From an uncultured Cryomorphaceae bacterium (lineage in GTDB: Bacteria > Bacteroidota > Bacteroidia > Flavobacteriales > Schleiferiaceae): 50,126 nt of DNA. The notes beneath the pieces are model-generated. The model ran no database searches. It worked only from the letters and a program-made list of their open reading frames with translations, and was not told the origin of the DNA. Shown here one piece after another: positions 17,504-25,795 of the stretch. Position numbers and translations under genes: made by a program. The stretch lies in assembly GCA_902614915.1 (NCBI GenBank), contig CACMMX010000014.1, positions 1-50,126 on the forward strand. The letters are read 5' to 3'. Positions within the stretch are counted from its first letter, which is position 1. Every line of letters begins with the position of its first letter.

Positions 17504-17914
17504 ATGGACGCTGCTAAAATTTTAAAAAAACGAGGGTTAAGAATTACAAAAATTAGAGTAGCTATTTTAGAAACTTTGGCAGCCAACCTACAAGCACTTC
17601 CTTATAGCAAGCTACAAAAGGACCTTTCTAGATTTGACCGGACAACTTTGTACAGAACTCTTTTAATACTTAGAGACAAAGGCTTTATTCATAAAGCATT
17701 GGAAGAAAAGGGCGAGAGTTATTATGCACTTTGCTCTAACTGTACGTCAAGCATGCACAATCATAATCATGTGCATTTTAAGTGTAATAGGTGTAGTACT
17801 GTACAATGTCTTCATATTACCAATAAATTAGATTTGTCAATACCTAAAATTAGTATTAATAGTATTGAGATCATTGCAAAAGGAACATGTTCGGCTTGTC
17901 TTTTAGCCGATTAA
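17504..17914 (+). CDS. Fur-family transcriptional regulator, Zur-like
   Basis: Metal-responsive repressor of 136 aa counted from the ATG two bases after the receptor stop; a TTG 21 bp upstream is an alternative. The N-terminal winged helix contains KRGLRITKIRVAILE and RTTLYRTLLILRDKGFIHK, where the TLYRTL recognition helix is typical of Fur/Zur. The dimerisation domain has metal ligands in HNHNHVHFKCNRC and a second CxxC at the end (CSAC), the structural zinc site. The protein is His- and Cys-rich, close to Zur. It lies immediately after the TonB receptor, so it probably represses its own cassette through the palindrome at 14609-14627. Confidence 0.87.
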   Translation: MDAAKILKKRGLRITKIRVAILETLAANLQALPYSKLQKDLSRFDRTTLYRTLLILRDKGFIHKALEEKGESYYALCSNCTSSMHNHNHVHFKCNRCSTVQCLHITNKLDLSIPKISINSIEIIAKGTCSACLLAD

Positions 17915-17936
17915 TCAACAATTAATTACGCTATTT

Positions 17937-19565
17937 TCAGGGCCTAAAAAGTTTTGAAAACTTCTTGGTCGTTGTTCTTGGTCTTTGGAGAACTTTTTCC
18001 TCAAAATCTTCCATCGGAGTTTCACTTACAGTTTTATCAAACCCAACGACTTCTACAGTTATATTTTTAGTTTGAGCATTGATTTGAAATTGTTCAATAA
18101 TCTCATGAACATCAGGATGCATACGTAAAGTCTGCGATGCATCAAGTAAGACTTTTGAATTTGGAGGTATTGTGTTTAGAGTTTGCTGAATACTTGCTTT
18201 ATTGAGGAAACTAACTACTTCTGAAAATTCAATCTTAATGGGCTGACCTAATTCATAACTATTGATATCAAACTTATATGGAACTTTGAAATTATCCCAC
18301 AAAATAGACACAATTGCTACAACCAGACCAAAAGCAATTCCCATCAACAAATCAGTCAATACAATACCAATTACGGTGACAGCAAATGGAATAAATTCAG
18401 CTCTTCCTTTTTTCCACATTCCAATTATCATGCTAGGTTTGGCAAGCTTATAACCAACTACTAATAAGATTGCCGCTAGTGCTGCAAGCGGAATAAGATT
18501 CAAAAGCGCAGGAATGGCAAAAGCTGAAATAAGTAATAGTCCACCGTGTATGGTTGCCGAGGCCTTGGTTCTTCCTCCACTCTGAATATTCGCAGAAGAC
18601 CTCACAATAACTTGAGTAATAGGAAGACCTCCAATAAATCCACTAACTATGTTCCCAGCTCCTTGCGCGAGTAATTCTCTATTTGTCGGGGTAACTCGCT
18701 TGTACGGATCTAATTTATCCGTGGCTTCGACGCATAACAATGTTTCTAGAGACGCTACAACTGCCATAGTTATACCAATTGTGTATACAGCAGGATTCAA
18801 AAAGGCACTAAAATCCGGCGCTGTAAATTGACCTAAGAAACCGTTGAGGCCCTCAGTTACAGGGATCGATACTAAATGATCCCCTGTGAGTTCCCAGCCT
18901 ATTTTACCATCAAAATATATTTTCAATAAAATTCCTGTCACTACAGTGACTAGTGGGCCTTGAATTATCGTCGTGAATGACATTTTCTTCATCCAAGAAC
19001 GTTCCCACAGAATTAGAATAATTAAACCCAGTAATGAAATTAGAGTGGCTGAAGGACTAACCGCATCCAACATGTATTTAAGTTCCGAAAACGTATTGTG
19101 TCCGTCTTGTTGAATAAATGCCAAATCCCCTTCAGGATTCTTGTCATAACCAAATGCATGTGGGATTTGCTTTAAAAAAATAATAATTCCTATTCCACTA
19201 AGCATTCCCTTGATTACAGAGGATGGAAAATAATAACCAATGACTCCTGCTTTGAGCATCCCGAGTAGAACTTGAACAATCCCTGCTATAATCACGGCAG
19301 CTAGAAAAGTTGGATATGCGCCCAATTCCTCAATCGCACCATAAACAATCACTGCAAGTCCTGCCGCAGGTCCACTAACACCGAGAGGGCTTCCACTGAG
19401 CGGAGCTACAATCAAACCTCCAACAATTCCTGCAATTAGACCAGAAAACAATGGGGCACCGGAGGCTAGGGCAATTCCTAAACACAGCGGTAATGCAACT
19501 AAAAATACAACGAGAGCACTAGGTATATCTTGTTTGAAATTTGAAAAGGGATTATGATTAACCAT
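17937..19565 (-). CDS. SulP-family anion transporter (SLC26-like)
   Basis: Membrane transporter of 542 aa with about 12-14 helices. The N-terminus QDIPSALVVFLVALPLCLGI and the motif GVSGPAAGLAV (about 63-73) belong to the SulP Xan_ur_permease core. GFIGGLPITQVIVRSSANI (about 311-329) is another conserved SulP block. The last 90 residues (about 450-530) contain VVSFLNKASIQQTL and a following strand-helix pattern that fit a STAS-like domain. Substrates in the family include sulfate, bicarbonate and dicarboxylates; the sequence does not decide. Sulfate would suit a cell making sulfated polysaccharide, but this gene is not part of that operon. Confidence 0.9.
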   Translation of the reverse strand: MVNHNPFSNFKQDIPSALVVFLVALPLCLGIALASGAPLFSGLIAGIVGGLIVAPLSGSPLGVSGPAAGLAVIVYGAIEELGAYPTFLAAVIIAGIVQVLLGMLKAGVIGYYFPSSVIKGMLSGIGIIIFLKQIPHAFGYDKNPEGDLAFIQQDGHNTFSELKYMLDAVSPSATLISLLGLIILILWERSWMKKMSFTTIIQGPLVTVVTGILLKIYFDGKIGWELTGDHLVSIPVTEGLNGFLGQFTAPDFSAFLNPAVYTIGITMAVVASLETLLCVEATDKLDPYKRVTPTNRELLAQGAGNIVSGFIGGLPITQVIVRSSANIQSGGRTKASATIHGGLLLISAFAIPALLNLIPLAALAAILLVVGYKLAKPSMIIGMWKKGRAEFIPFAVTVIGIVLTDLLMGIAFGLVVAIVSILWDNFKVPYKFDINSYELGQPIKIEFSEVVSFLNKASIQQTLNTIPPNSKVLLDASQTLRMHPDVHEIIEQFQINAQTKNITVEVVGFDKTVSETPMEDFEEKVLQRPRTTTKKFSKLFRP

Positions 19566-19640
19566 ATGAATTTGACTGAATTTTTAAAATGTGAACTTAA
19601 TAAAACTAACTAACATGAACACCATTTAAATTTAAAGTGT

Positions 19641-19648
19641 TTCATTTG
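19641..19648 (+). promoter_or_regulatory. Promoter -7-like element of the alpha/beta hydrolase
   Basis: TTCATTTG differs from TAnnTTTG at one base and ends exactly four bases (CACA) before the ATG at 19653. A start site about five bases after the element would make the transcript begin at or near the ATG. No -33 TTG is evident at the usual spacing. Confidence 0.4.
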
Positions 19649-19652
19649 CACA

Positions 19653-20447
19653 ATGCTAAGTTTTAGTACTCATATAAAAGCTTCTGAATTTCGATGGGTG
19701 ACATTTATTCACGGTGCAGGCGGTTCAAGCACAATATGGTATAAACAGCTCAAAGCATTTTCTTCAAATTTTAATATTTTACTAATCGATCTTAGAGGCC
19801 ACGGTAGAAGTAAAGCCCCCATTTATAATCGTATTAAGAATTATAACTTTTCCACGATTGGAGATGAAGTTGTAGAGGTGCTTGACCACCTCAAAATAAA
19901 AAGCACTCATTGGATTGGAATTTCGCTAGGAACTATTATTATTCGAGAAATTACAGAGCGATTTCCTGAACGCGCCCTAAGTATGGTGATGGGTGGAGCT
20001 ATAATGAAGCTCAATAAGCGTGGTCAAGTCTTAATGAGAACTGGCGCCTTGCTTAAAAGTGTTTTACCATATATGATTCTTTATCAGTTTTTTGCTTGGG
20101 TCATCATGCCCAAAAAAAGACATAACGAGGCTCGTAATCTTTTCGTGCGCGAGGCAAGGAAACTCTACCAAAAAGAATTCAAAAGATGGTTCACTTTAGT
20201 TGCTGAAATCAATCCATTATTAAAGTATTTCAGATTCAAAGATTCTAATGTGCCTACTCTTTATATTATGGGAAGCGAAGATTATATGTTCCTGCCTTCA
20301 ATCAGAAAAATTGTATCTACACACCATAGCGCACTTTTGCGTGTGATAGAAAACTGTGGACATGTCGTGAACATTGAACAACCAGAGGTTTTTAATCAAG
20401 AAGCAATGCAATTTTTAAAGCAGATAGATAGCAACAAAAAAGCGTGA
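19653..20447 (+). CDS. Alpha/beta-fold hydrolase
   Basis: Cytosolic alpha/beta hydrolase of 264 aa. The oxyanion strand reads FIHGAGGSSTIWYKQL (about 19-34), followed by LIDLRGHGRS (about 45-54). The nucleophile elbow is GISLG (about 94-98, Ser 96). An acidic residue is expected near GSEDYMF (about 218-224), and the catalytic His lies in ENCGHVVNIEQP (about 241-252). A cap region with basic residues lies at about 130-180. It is a monocistronic gene divergent from the SulP transporter. Substrate is unknown; esterase, lipase-like or C-C hydrolase activities are all possible in this superfamily. Confidence 0.87.
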   Translation: MLSFSTHIKASEFRWVTFIHGAGGSSTIWYKQLKAFSSNFNILLIDLRGHGRSKAPIYNRIKNYNFSTIGDEVVEVLDHLKIKSTHWIGISLGTIIIREITERFPERALSMVMGGAIMKLNKRGQVLMRTGALLKSVLPYMILYQFFAWVIMPKKRHNEARNLFVREARKLYQKEFKRWFTLVAEINPLLKYFRFKDSNVPTLYIMGSEDYMFLPSIRKIVSTHHSALLRVIENCGHVVNIEQPEVFNQEAMQFLKQIDSNKKA

Positions 20448-20570
20448 ATTACTTTCGTACCATTCAAGTGTATTGCCCTCGAAAAGATGCCGATTAATTA
20501 GCAGGATTGAATTTATTGTCTCTATCTAACCTTTTTAGGCATACAAAAAATAGTTACGAGCCAGTAATCA

Positions 20571-20732
20571 TCATAGGTCATCAATTTGTTTAAGTAAATC
20601 TGCAGCTTCTGCTGCAATTTTATCACTTTCTGACCTATTCGTATGGCTTAATTGGTAGCTTTTTTTGATAAGATGGTCGTAGCGAGCCTCTAATTTCTCT
20701 TTCTCTGTTTTTTTTCTAAAAAATTTAAGCAT
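20571..20732 (-). CDS. Lacal_2735-like small protein (53 aa)
   Basis: A short complete gene with ATG and TGA. It encodes a lysine-rich, probably all-helical protein that starts MLKFFRKKTEKEKLEARYDH and later reads KSYQLSHTNRSESDKIAAEA. The pattern (short hydrophobic N-terminus, KxKLExxYxxLxKxxYxLSxTNRxxSD, helical C-terminus) matches my recollection of the Lacal_2735 family of uncharacterised Flavobacteria proteins. Function is unknown. It lies in the 459-bp stretch between the alpha/beta hydrolase and the acyltransferase. The flanks (20448-20570 and 20733-20906) contain no other feature I can support. Confidence 0.78.
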   Translation of the reverse strand: MLKFFRKKTEKEKLEARYDHLIKKSYQLSHTNRSESDKIAAEAADLLKQIDDL

Positions 20733-20906
20733 ATTGTTTTGTTTAAATCAATAACAAGAAATATGTATGTTGGGTTTGAATATAGCGGTCTCTCTTGAAG
20801 AACAATAGCTTATTAAAGACCAAAAAATAGGTGCATGACGAGATAGTTAATTTAAAAATCAGACATAAAGAAATAGATTATATTCGCTTAGCGCAAATTA
20901 CCTTAA

Positions 20907-21734
20907 ATGCAAAATTCTCCATCAAAATTTGTTGATGTAAATGGATTAATTAAGGAAAAGAATCCAACTGTTCACAAACTAATACCGAATTGGGTAATTC
21001 GCTATCTGAGTGAAAAGGTAATTCATGAGTCTTTACTCAATGAAATAATGTCCAAACATCAAGAATCTTACAATTTTGACTTCTGTCGCCTTCTTTGTCA
21101 AAAATTCGGTATCCAAGTAAAAATTGAAGGTGAAGAAAATATTCCTAAAAAAGGAGGAGTAATTTTTGCCGCAAACCATCCTCTTGGCGGTATGGATGCT
21201 ATTGCTGTAATGTCTGCAATTGATATTTACAGGAAAGATGTTAAGTTTTTAGTTAATGATCTTCTTCTAAACATACCACAATTACGAGGAATTTTTGTTG
21301 GCGTCAATAAATTTGGAAATACCGCAAGAGAGGGTATTAAAGCAGTTGACGAAGCCTTTTCAGGAGATTCGGCACTATTTATTTTTCCAGCAGGAATGGT
21401 GAGCAGAATGACTAGACACAGACTCATTCGTGATTTAGATTGGAAGAAGACATTCATTACTAAATCAAAAAAATACGATAAGCCCGTAGTTCCCGTTTAT
21501 ATTTCCGGTCGATTATCAAAACGTTTTTACTTTATTGCACGTTTGAGAAAATACTTAAGAATCAAAATGAATATTGAAATGCTTTTCCTTGCCCAAGAAA
21601 CTATAAAGCAAAAAGGAAACACTGTGGTCATTAAATATGGTCAACCCATTGATTCAAAAACATTTAACCAGACCAAAAAAGATCAGGATTGGGCTCACGA
21701 TATCAAATCCAAGGTTTACAAACTGAATGATTAA
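20907..21734 (+). CDS. glsA: PlsC-family O-acyltransferase, probable GlsA
   Basis: Lysophospholipid-acyltransferase (PlsC superfamily) protein of 275 aa. The catalytic HX4D motif is in FAANHPLGGMDAIA (about 90-103), where NHPLGGMD replaces the usual NHxxxxD spacing. FIFPAGMVSRM (about 155-165) is the second conserved block, followed by PVVPVYISG (about 196-204). It is followed after 15 bp by a GNAT-type N-acyltransferase. In Bacteroides the corresponding pair (GlsA, GlsB) makes glycine lipids: GlsB N-acylates glycine and GlsA adds the second acyl chain. A glycine- or ornithine-type aminolipid is therefore likely. The symbol is inferred from this pairing. Confidence 0.8.
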   Translation: MQNSPSKFVDVNGLIKEKNPTVHKLIPNWVIRYLSEKVIHESLLNEIMSKHQESYNFDFCRLLCQKFGIQVKIEGEENIPKKGGVIFAANHPLGGMDAIAVMSAIDIYRKDVKFLVNDLLLNIPQLRGIFVGVNKFGNTAREGIKAVDEAFSGDSALFIFPAGMVSRMTRHRLIRDLDWKKTFITKSKKYDKPVVPVYISGRLSKRFYFIARLRKYLRIKMNIEMLFLAQETIKQKGNTVVIKYGQPIDSKTFNQTKKDQDWAHDIKSKVYKLND

Positions 21735-21755
21735 ATCTACACTGAAGATGTGTGG

Positions 21756-21763
21756 TATATTTG
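21756..21763 (+). promoter_or_regulatory. Promoter -7-like element (TATATTTG) before glsB
   Basis: A perfect TAnnTTTG match ending four bases (CACC) before the ATG at 21768. It suggests that the second gene of the pair also has its own start site, giving a leaderless or near-leaderless transcript. No clear -33 TTG is seen. Confidence 0.5.
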
Positions 21764-21767
21764 CACC

Positions 21768-22709
21768 ATGGCAGATTTAAATTACATCGCCTCCCCTGTT
21801 GATGTTGCTTTGATAAAAAAAGAGCTAACTAAAGACGCATTTATCCGGGTCACTGGTAAGCTTAATAACGAAATTTATATAGTCAACTTTCACAATGCAC
21901 CAAACACTATTCGGGAAGTAGGGAGATTACGTGAGCTTACATTTGCTTCTGCTGATGGTGGAACAGGAAAGGAAGTTGATTTAGATAATCTTGATGTAAG
22001 TGAATATTGTTATCAACAGCTAATTGTTTGGAATCCTGAAGAACAAGAGATTGTAGGAGGATATAGATTTATTGACGGTGCAGATATTACCGAAAAAGGA
22101 GATTGGCAAAAAGATTTAAGCATGAGTCATTACTTCCAATTAAGTGAGAAGTTTATCTCTGAATATCTTCCCTTTAGTATAGAATTAGGAAGAAGCTGGG
22201 TGCAGCCCAAGTACCAACCAGTTAATGATCCCAGAAAGGGAATGTTCGCCTTGGATAATATATGGGATGGTTTAGGTGCAATTTGTCTCAAATACAAACA
22301 TATCAAGTATTTCTATGGAAAGGTTACTATGTATCCATCCTACAATGAGAATGCTCGGAATTATGTGCTCAACTTTCTTAAACACTATTTTCCAGATAAT
22401 CAAAACTTAATGACCCCTTTGGTTGAAGTTAAGGTACCTCAGCTGAAAATGAGTTCTGAATTATTCCCAATTGATTCCAACGATTTTGCTAAATCTTTCA
22501 GGATTGGGCAACGAAACCTTAGCAGGTTTTGCAATGAGTATGGTGAAAGTATCCCACCATTAATTAAGCAATACATGGCGCTTAGCCCAAGTATGATGAG
22601 CTTTGGAACGTTTAAAAACAATGACTTTGGTAATGTTGAAGAAACTGGTATCCTTATTCCAATTGACTCAATTTATGAAGATAAAAAAGAGCGTTATATT
22701 AAATTGTAA
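21768..22709 (+). CDS. glsB: GNAT-like N-acyltransferase, probable GlsB
   Basis: Acyltransferase of 313 aa from the ATG of MADLNYIASPVDVALIKKEL; a GTG 18 bp upstream is possible, but the ATG after TATATTTG is preferred. The N-terminal half resembles the OlsB/hemolysin-type acyl-ACP-dependent N-acyltransferases: REVGRLRELTFASADGGTGKEVDLD (about 47-71) and VGGYRFIDGAD (about 98-108), then LGRSWVQPKYQP (about 137-148). These enzymes N-acylate an amino acid with a 3-hydroxy fatty acid. With the adjacent PlsC-type gene this makes a glycine-lipid (or ornithine-lipid) pathway. The last third is family-specific and of unknown role. Confidence 0.82.
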   Translation: MADLNYIASPVDVALIKKELTKDAFIRVTGKLNNEIYIVNFHNAPNTIREVGRLRELTFASADGGTGKEVDLDNLDVSEYCYQQLIVWNPEEQEIVGGYRFIDGADITEKGDWQKDLSMSHYFQLSEKFISEYLPFSIELGRSWVQPKYQPVNDPRKGMFALDNIWDGLGAICLKYKHIKYFYGKVTMYPSYNENARNYVLNFLKHYFPDNQNLMTPLVEVKVPQLKMSSELFPIDSNDFAKSFRIGQRNLSRFCNEYGESIPPLIKQYMALSPSMMSFGTFKNNDFGNVEETGILIPIDSIYEDKKERYIKL

Positions 22710-22822
22710 AACTTTCCGAGCAGATAGATATTTTTACAAAACCTAAGAGTCTAAGAATTGATATAAAATAGAGTGGTTTTGTGGTAGTCAAGATTTCGCC
22801 TCAATGTTAAAAATAACGACTA

Positions 22823-23419
22823 ATGGATTTAGATAATCTTTTTAATCGAATTCCAAGTGAAGATAGAATACCAACATTGGAAGCTATAGCGCTATCTTTT
22901 TCAAAAGAAGATAACTTGAAGGTTAATTTTATCTGTACTCACAATAGCCGTCGAAGTCATTTTTGCGAAATTCTCTTTAGGACAGCCGCACACTACTACG
23001 GTCTAAAAAATGTTCAAACCTTTAGCGGAGGTACTGAAAGTACAAGCTTATATCCGGAGGTAGCCAAGAGTTTCGCTAGACATGGTTTTAAGGTCCTACC
23101 TATTAAAGCGTATGGTCAACAAGCGTATAAAATTTTCTTCAAAAATCTCGAAAGGAAAGAGACCACTCCAATTTTATTTTCAAAGAAATACAACACCGAA
23201 TATAACGCTCAAGACAATTATCATGCTGTCATGGTGTGCGATAGCGCAAATGAAACTTGTCCTGTAGTACATGGTTGTATAGAACGGCATTCTTTGATAT
23301 ATGAAGACCCTAAGAAAAGCGACGGAAAGCAAAACCAATGCAATGAATATGACAAAACACTCACCAAGATTGCCTCAGAGCTTGCTTTTATAATAAGAAG
23401 GTTTTCTCTGTTAACATAA
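22823..23419 (+). CDS. LMW protein-tyrosine-phosphatase/ArsC-like protein
   Basis: Protein of 198 aa with a CX5R-S active-site loop: NFICTHNSRRSHFCE (about 34-48), with Cys 37, Arg 43 and Ser 44. This is the signature of low-molecular-weight phosphatases and thioredoxin-type arsenate reductases. FSGGTESTSLYPEV (about 73-86) corresponds to the post-loop region. A later segment, VMVCDSANETCPVV (about 136-149), holds the Asp and extra Cys expected of ArsC-like relatives. It could dephosphorylate tyrosine or reduce arsenate; no ars genes are nearby. The gene stands alone, convergent with aroQ. Confidence 0.75.
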   Translation: MDLDNLFNRIPSEDRIPTLEAIALSFSKEDNLKVNFICTHNSRRSHFCEILFRTAAHYYGLKNVQTFSGGTESTSLYPEVAKSFARHGFKVLPIKAYGQQAYKIFFKNLERKETTPILFSKKYNTEYNAQDNYHAVMVCDSANETCPVVHGCIERHSLIYEDPKKSDGKQNQCNEYDKTLTKIASELAFIIRRFSLLT

Positions 23420-23452
23420 ACTCTGACCCAGCTTTACACGTTTATAAAAAAA

Positions 23453-23881
23453 TTAATTCATTTTTTCAATTAACGCTTCCACCGCAAGACGATAGGAGTC
23501 TAAACCAAAACCGCTAATGCTACCTATACATTTACTAGCAAGCAAGCTTTTATGTCGATACTCCTCTCGCGCAGCTGGTTGACTAATGTGTACCTCTACA
23601 ACAGGAACCCGTATTGCAGCTATACAATCAGCTAGTGCGACGGAAGTGTGCGTATATCCACCAGCATTAAATATTATCGCTTGATAATTTTCCGCGCTAG
23701 ACTGGAGAATATCAATCAATTCACCTTCAATATTACTTTGTTGGTAACCGAAATAAATTCGGTTTTTAAACATAGTATTAAGATTTTCAAAGAAATCCTG
23801 AAAATTAGAATTACCATAAATATCTGGTTCTCGCTTTCCAAGCAAGTTTAAATTTGGACCGTTAAGAATTAATATACGCAT
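23453..23881 (-). CDS. aroQ: 3-dehydroquinate dehydratase, type II
   Basis: Shikimate-pathway enzyme of 142 aa, the standard size. It converts 3-dehydroquinate to 3-dehydroshikimate as a cytosolic dodecamer. The N-terminus ILILNGPNLNLLGKREPDIYG is diagnostic and includes the catalytic Tyr and Arg loop. NAGGYTHTSVALADCI (about 72-87) and VVEVHISQPAAREEYRHKS (about 93-111) are the other conserved blocks. It is divergent from xerD, a pairing common in Bacteroidota. A TAACTTTG element ends four bases before its ATG. Confidence 0.96.
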   Translation of the reverse strand: MRILILNGPNLNLLGKREPDIYGNSNFQDFFENLNTMFKNRIYFGYQQSNIEGELIDILQSSAENYQAIIFNAGGYTHTSVALADCIAAIRVPVVEVHISQPAAREEYRHKSLLASKCIGSISGFGLDSYRLAVEALIEKMN

Positions 23882-23885
23882 GTTG

Positions 23886-23893
23886 CAAAGTTA
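23886..23893 (-). promoter_or_regulatory. Promoter -7-like element (TAACTTTG) before aroQ
   Basis: A perfect TAnnTTTG match on the minus strand that ends four bases (CAAC) before the aroQ ATG. An overlapping plus-strand TACCTTTTG (23892-23900), one T longer than the consensus, could serve xerD. The two together look like a compact divergent promoter. Confidence 0.5.
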
Positions 23894-23918
23894 CCTTTTG
23901 AAGACCGAAATTTAAGGA

Positions 23919-24812
23919 GTGAAAGACAACCATCTATTATCTGACTATTTTGAATACCTACAATTTGAACGTGGACTGAGCAAAAATACTATTGTAGCAT
24001 ATCAAAGAGACCTTCAAAAATTTCATAAAATTTGTAAGAAAAGTCCATTATTATCAGGAGGTGAAGAAATTTCTTTCCTCCTGTCAAATATGCATAATAC
24101 AGGTCAATCTGCGCGATCTCAAAGCAGGATGTTGAGCTCATTACGTGGGTTTTATACTTGGGCACAAGAGGAAAAACATATTAAACAAAACCCAATATTA
24201 CTATTTGAAAATCCAAGGCAATACAGCACTATTCCGGTTGTTCTGAGCGAAAAAGAAGTACAAAAAATTTTAGATATAATACCCGTTAACGAACAATTTG
24301 GCAAAAGAGATAAAACAATAATGGAATTACTTTATGCATGTGGGCTTAGAGTTAGCGAAACTTGTGAATTAAAACTCTCATTATTGCGTATCAAAGAGGG
24401 ATACATCATCGTTACTGGCAAAGGAAATAAACAGAGACTTGTTCCAATACACAAAGAGGCAATTAAGTCTATTGAACTTTATCTAAAATATGAAAGACCT
24501 AATACGAAGCCCAACTCCAAAAGCAGCGATACGTTATTCTTAAGCAACAGAGGCGGTAGTTTATCACGTCAAAGTATTTTCATTAAACTAAAGCGTTTTG
24601 CTGCTATGGCAGGAATAAAAAAGAATATATCACCTCATACAATGCGTCATAGCTTTGCGACTCATTTGATTGAGCGTGGAGCAGACTTGAGAGTGGTTCA
24701 ACAATTACTTGGGCACGAAAGTATTACTACAACGGAAATTTATACACATATTAGTGCAAAGCATCTAAGAGATAAAATAGCGCAGTATCACCCGCTAAAC
24801 AAACAGAAATAG
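23919..24812 (+). CDS. xerD: Tyrosine recombinase XerD-type
   Basis: Site-specific recombinase of 297 aa that resolves chromosome dimers at dif. It starts at GTG. The N-terminal SAM-like domain contains FERGLSKNTIVAYQRDL (about 16-32). The catalytic residues are all visible: Arg 144 (CGLRVSE), Lys 168 (TGKGNKQ), His 240 and Arg 243 (HTMRHSFATHL), His 266 (LLGHESI) and Tyr 275 (EIYTH). The size and the aroQ neighbour mark it as the chromosomal housekeeping enzyme rather than a phage or element integrase. XerC versus XerD is decided mainly by context. Confidence 0.92.
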   Translation: MKDNHLLSDYFEYLQFERGLSKNTIVAYQRDLQKFHKICKKSPLLSGGEEISFLLSNMHNTGQSARSQSRMLSSLRGFYTWAQEEKHIKQNPILLFENPRQYSTIPVVLSEKEVQKILDIIPVNEQFGKRDKTIMELLYACGLRVSETCELKLSLLRIKEGYIIVTGKGNKQRLVPIHKEAIKSIELYLKYERPNTKPNSKSSDTLFLSNRGGSLSRQSIFIKLKRFAAMAGIKKNISPHTMRHSFATHLIERGADLRVVQQLLGHESITTTEIYTHISAKHLRDKIAQYHPLNKQK

Positions 24813-24831
24813 TCATTTAATAAAACAGGAC

Positions 24832-25776
24832 CTATCCAATTTTAACCAATTGTACCTTAAAAATCAATGTGGCATTGGGAGGGATTACTCCTCCTGCCCC
24901 TGATGCACCGTAGCCCAATTCAGATGGAACCACTAAAGTAGCTTTTGAACCCTCTTTCAATAACATTATTCCTTCGTCCCAACCGGGTATAACCTGACCA
25001 ACTCCAATATTAATGGAAAGCGGTTGACCTCGCTGAAAAGAGCTGTCCACAACGACGCCACTTATCAGTTTTAGTTCGTAATGAACCTGCACACTATCAC
25101 CTTTATTTGGCTTGGAGCCTTGTCCCTCCTCTTCTATCAAATACATGAGGCCACTATCGGTTTTTTGTGCACCTTCCGTGTATTCTTTTAAGGCATCCGC
25201 CTCTGCAGCTTTTGCCGCCTCTAATGCTGCCTTTGCTGTCTTTTCAGCCTTGCTTCTGGATGTTGTGAAAATTTGGGATGCATCCCAAGATTTTGCATCT
25301 TGTCCTACACGAATAATATCTAACTTTTCTATGTTATCTCCTTCAACTACGGAATCAACTACATCCTGACCTTCAATGACGTAACCAAAAACAGTATGTT
25401 TCCCGTCTAACCAATTCGTTGGGCCATGTGTAATAAAAAACTGAGAACCATTCGTACCTGGACCGGCATTAGCCATAGATAATGTACCAGCTTTATCATG
25501 TTTTAGTTCAGGGTGAATTTCGTCATCAAATTGATATCCCGGGCCACCGGCACCAGTACCAGTTGGGTCACCACCCTGAATCATAAAATCAGCAATCACT
25601 CTATGAAAAGTCAAGCCATCGTAATAGGGTAAGCCGTTTTCTCTCGCGGTATTTTCTATTATACCCTCAGCTAGGCCTACAAAATTAGCAACTGTCATCG
25701 GGGTCCTTTCGTGCTCGAGTTTGATTTTTACGATCCCTTTTTGTGTTGAAATTTGGGCATATATACCATTTTCCAT
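24832..25776 (-). CDS. Cyclophilin-FKBP fusion peptidyl-prolyl isomerase (cytosolic)
   Basis: Dual-family immunophilin of 314 aa. Residues 1-155 are a cyclophilin: [14 protein letters not shown], then [38 protein letters not shown] and [11 protein letters not shown]. An Ala-rich helical linker (about 168-205) leads to an FKBP domain (about 212-314) with [32 protein letters not shown] and [19 protein letters not shown]. There is no signal peptide, so it should be cytosolic. Both domains keep their usual active-site residues. It follows a lipoprotein paralogue of the same architecture by 19 bp and was probably made by tandem duplication. Confidence 0.93.
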   Translation of the reverse strand: MENGIYAQISTQKGIVKIKLEHERTPMTVANFVGLAEGIIENTARENGLPYYDGLTFHRVIADFMIQGGDPTGTGAGGPGYQFDDEIHPELKHDKAGTLSMANAGPGTNGSQFFITHGPTNWLDGKHTVFGYVIEGQDVVDSVVEGDNIEKLDIIRVGQDAKSWDASQIFTTSRSKAEKTAKAALEAAKAAEADALKEYTEGAQKTDSGLMYLIEEEGQGSKPNKGDSVQVHYELKLISGVVVDSSFQRGQPLSINIGVGQVIPGWDEGIMLLKEGSKATLVVPSELGYGASGAGGVIPPNATLIFKVQLVKIG

Positions 25777-25795
25777 ATTATTTTCTGAAATACTT

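Noticed and set aside
17937-19565. SulP transporter as the sulfate importer of the sulfation locus
   Set aside because: It is 8 kb away, in its own unit, and SulP substrates are diverse; the link cannot be supported from sequence.
22710-22822. Intergenic region searched for a promoter or small RNA
   Set aside because: No TAnnTTTG, hairpin or conserved-looking frame was found; nothing to report.
23919-24812. Tyrosine recombinase as a mark of an integrated element
   Set aside because: Length, full catalytic set and the aroQ neighbour fit chromosomal XerD; no attachment repeats or phage genes surround it.
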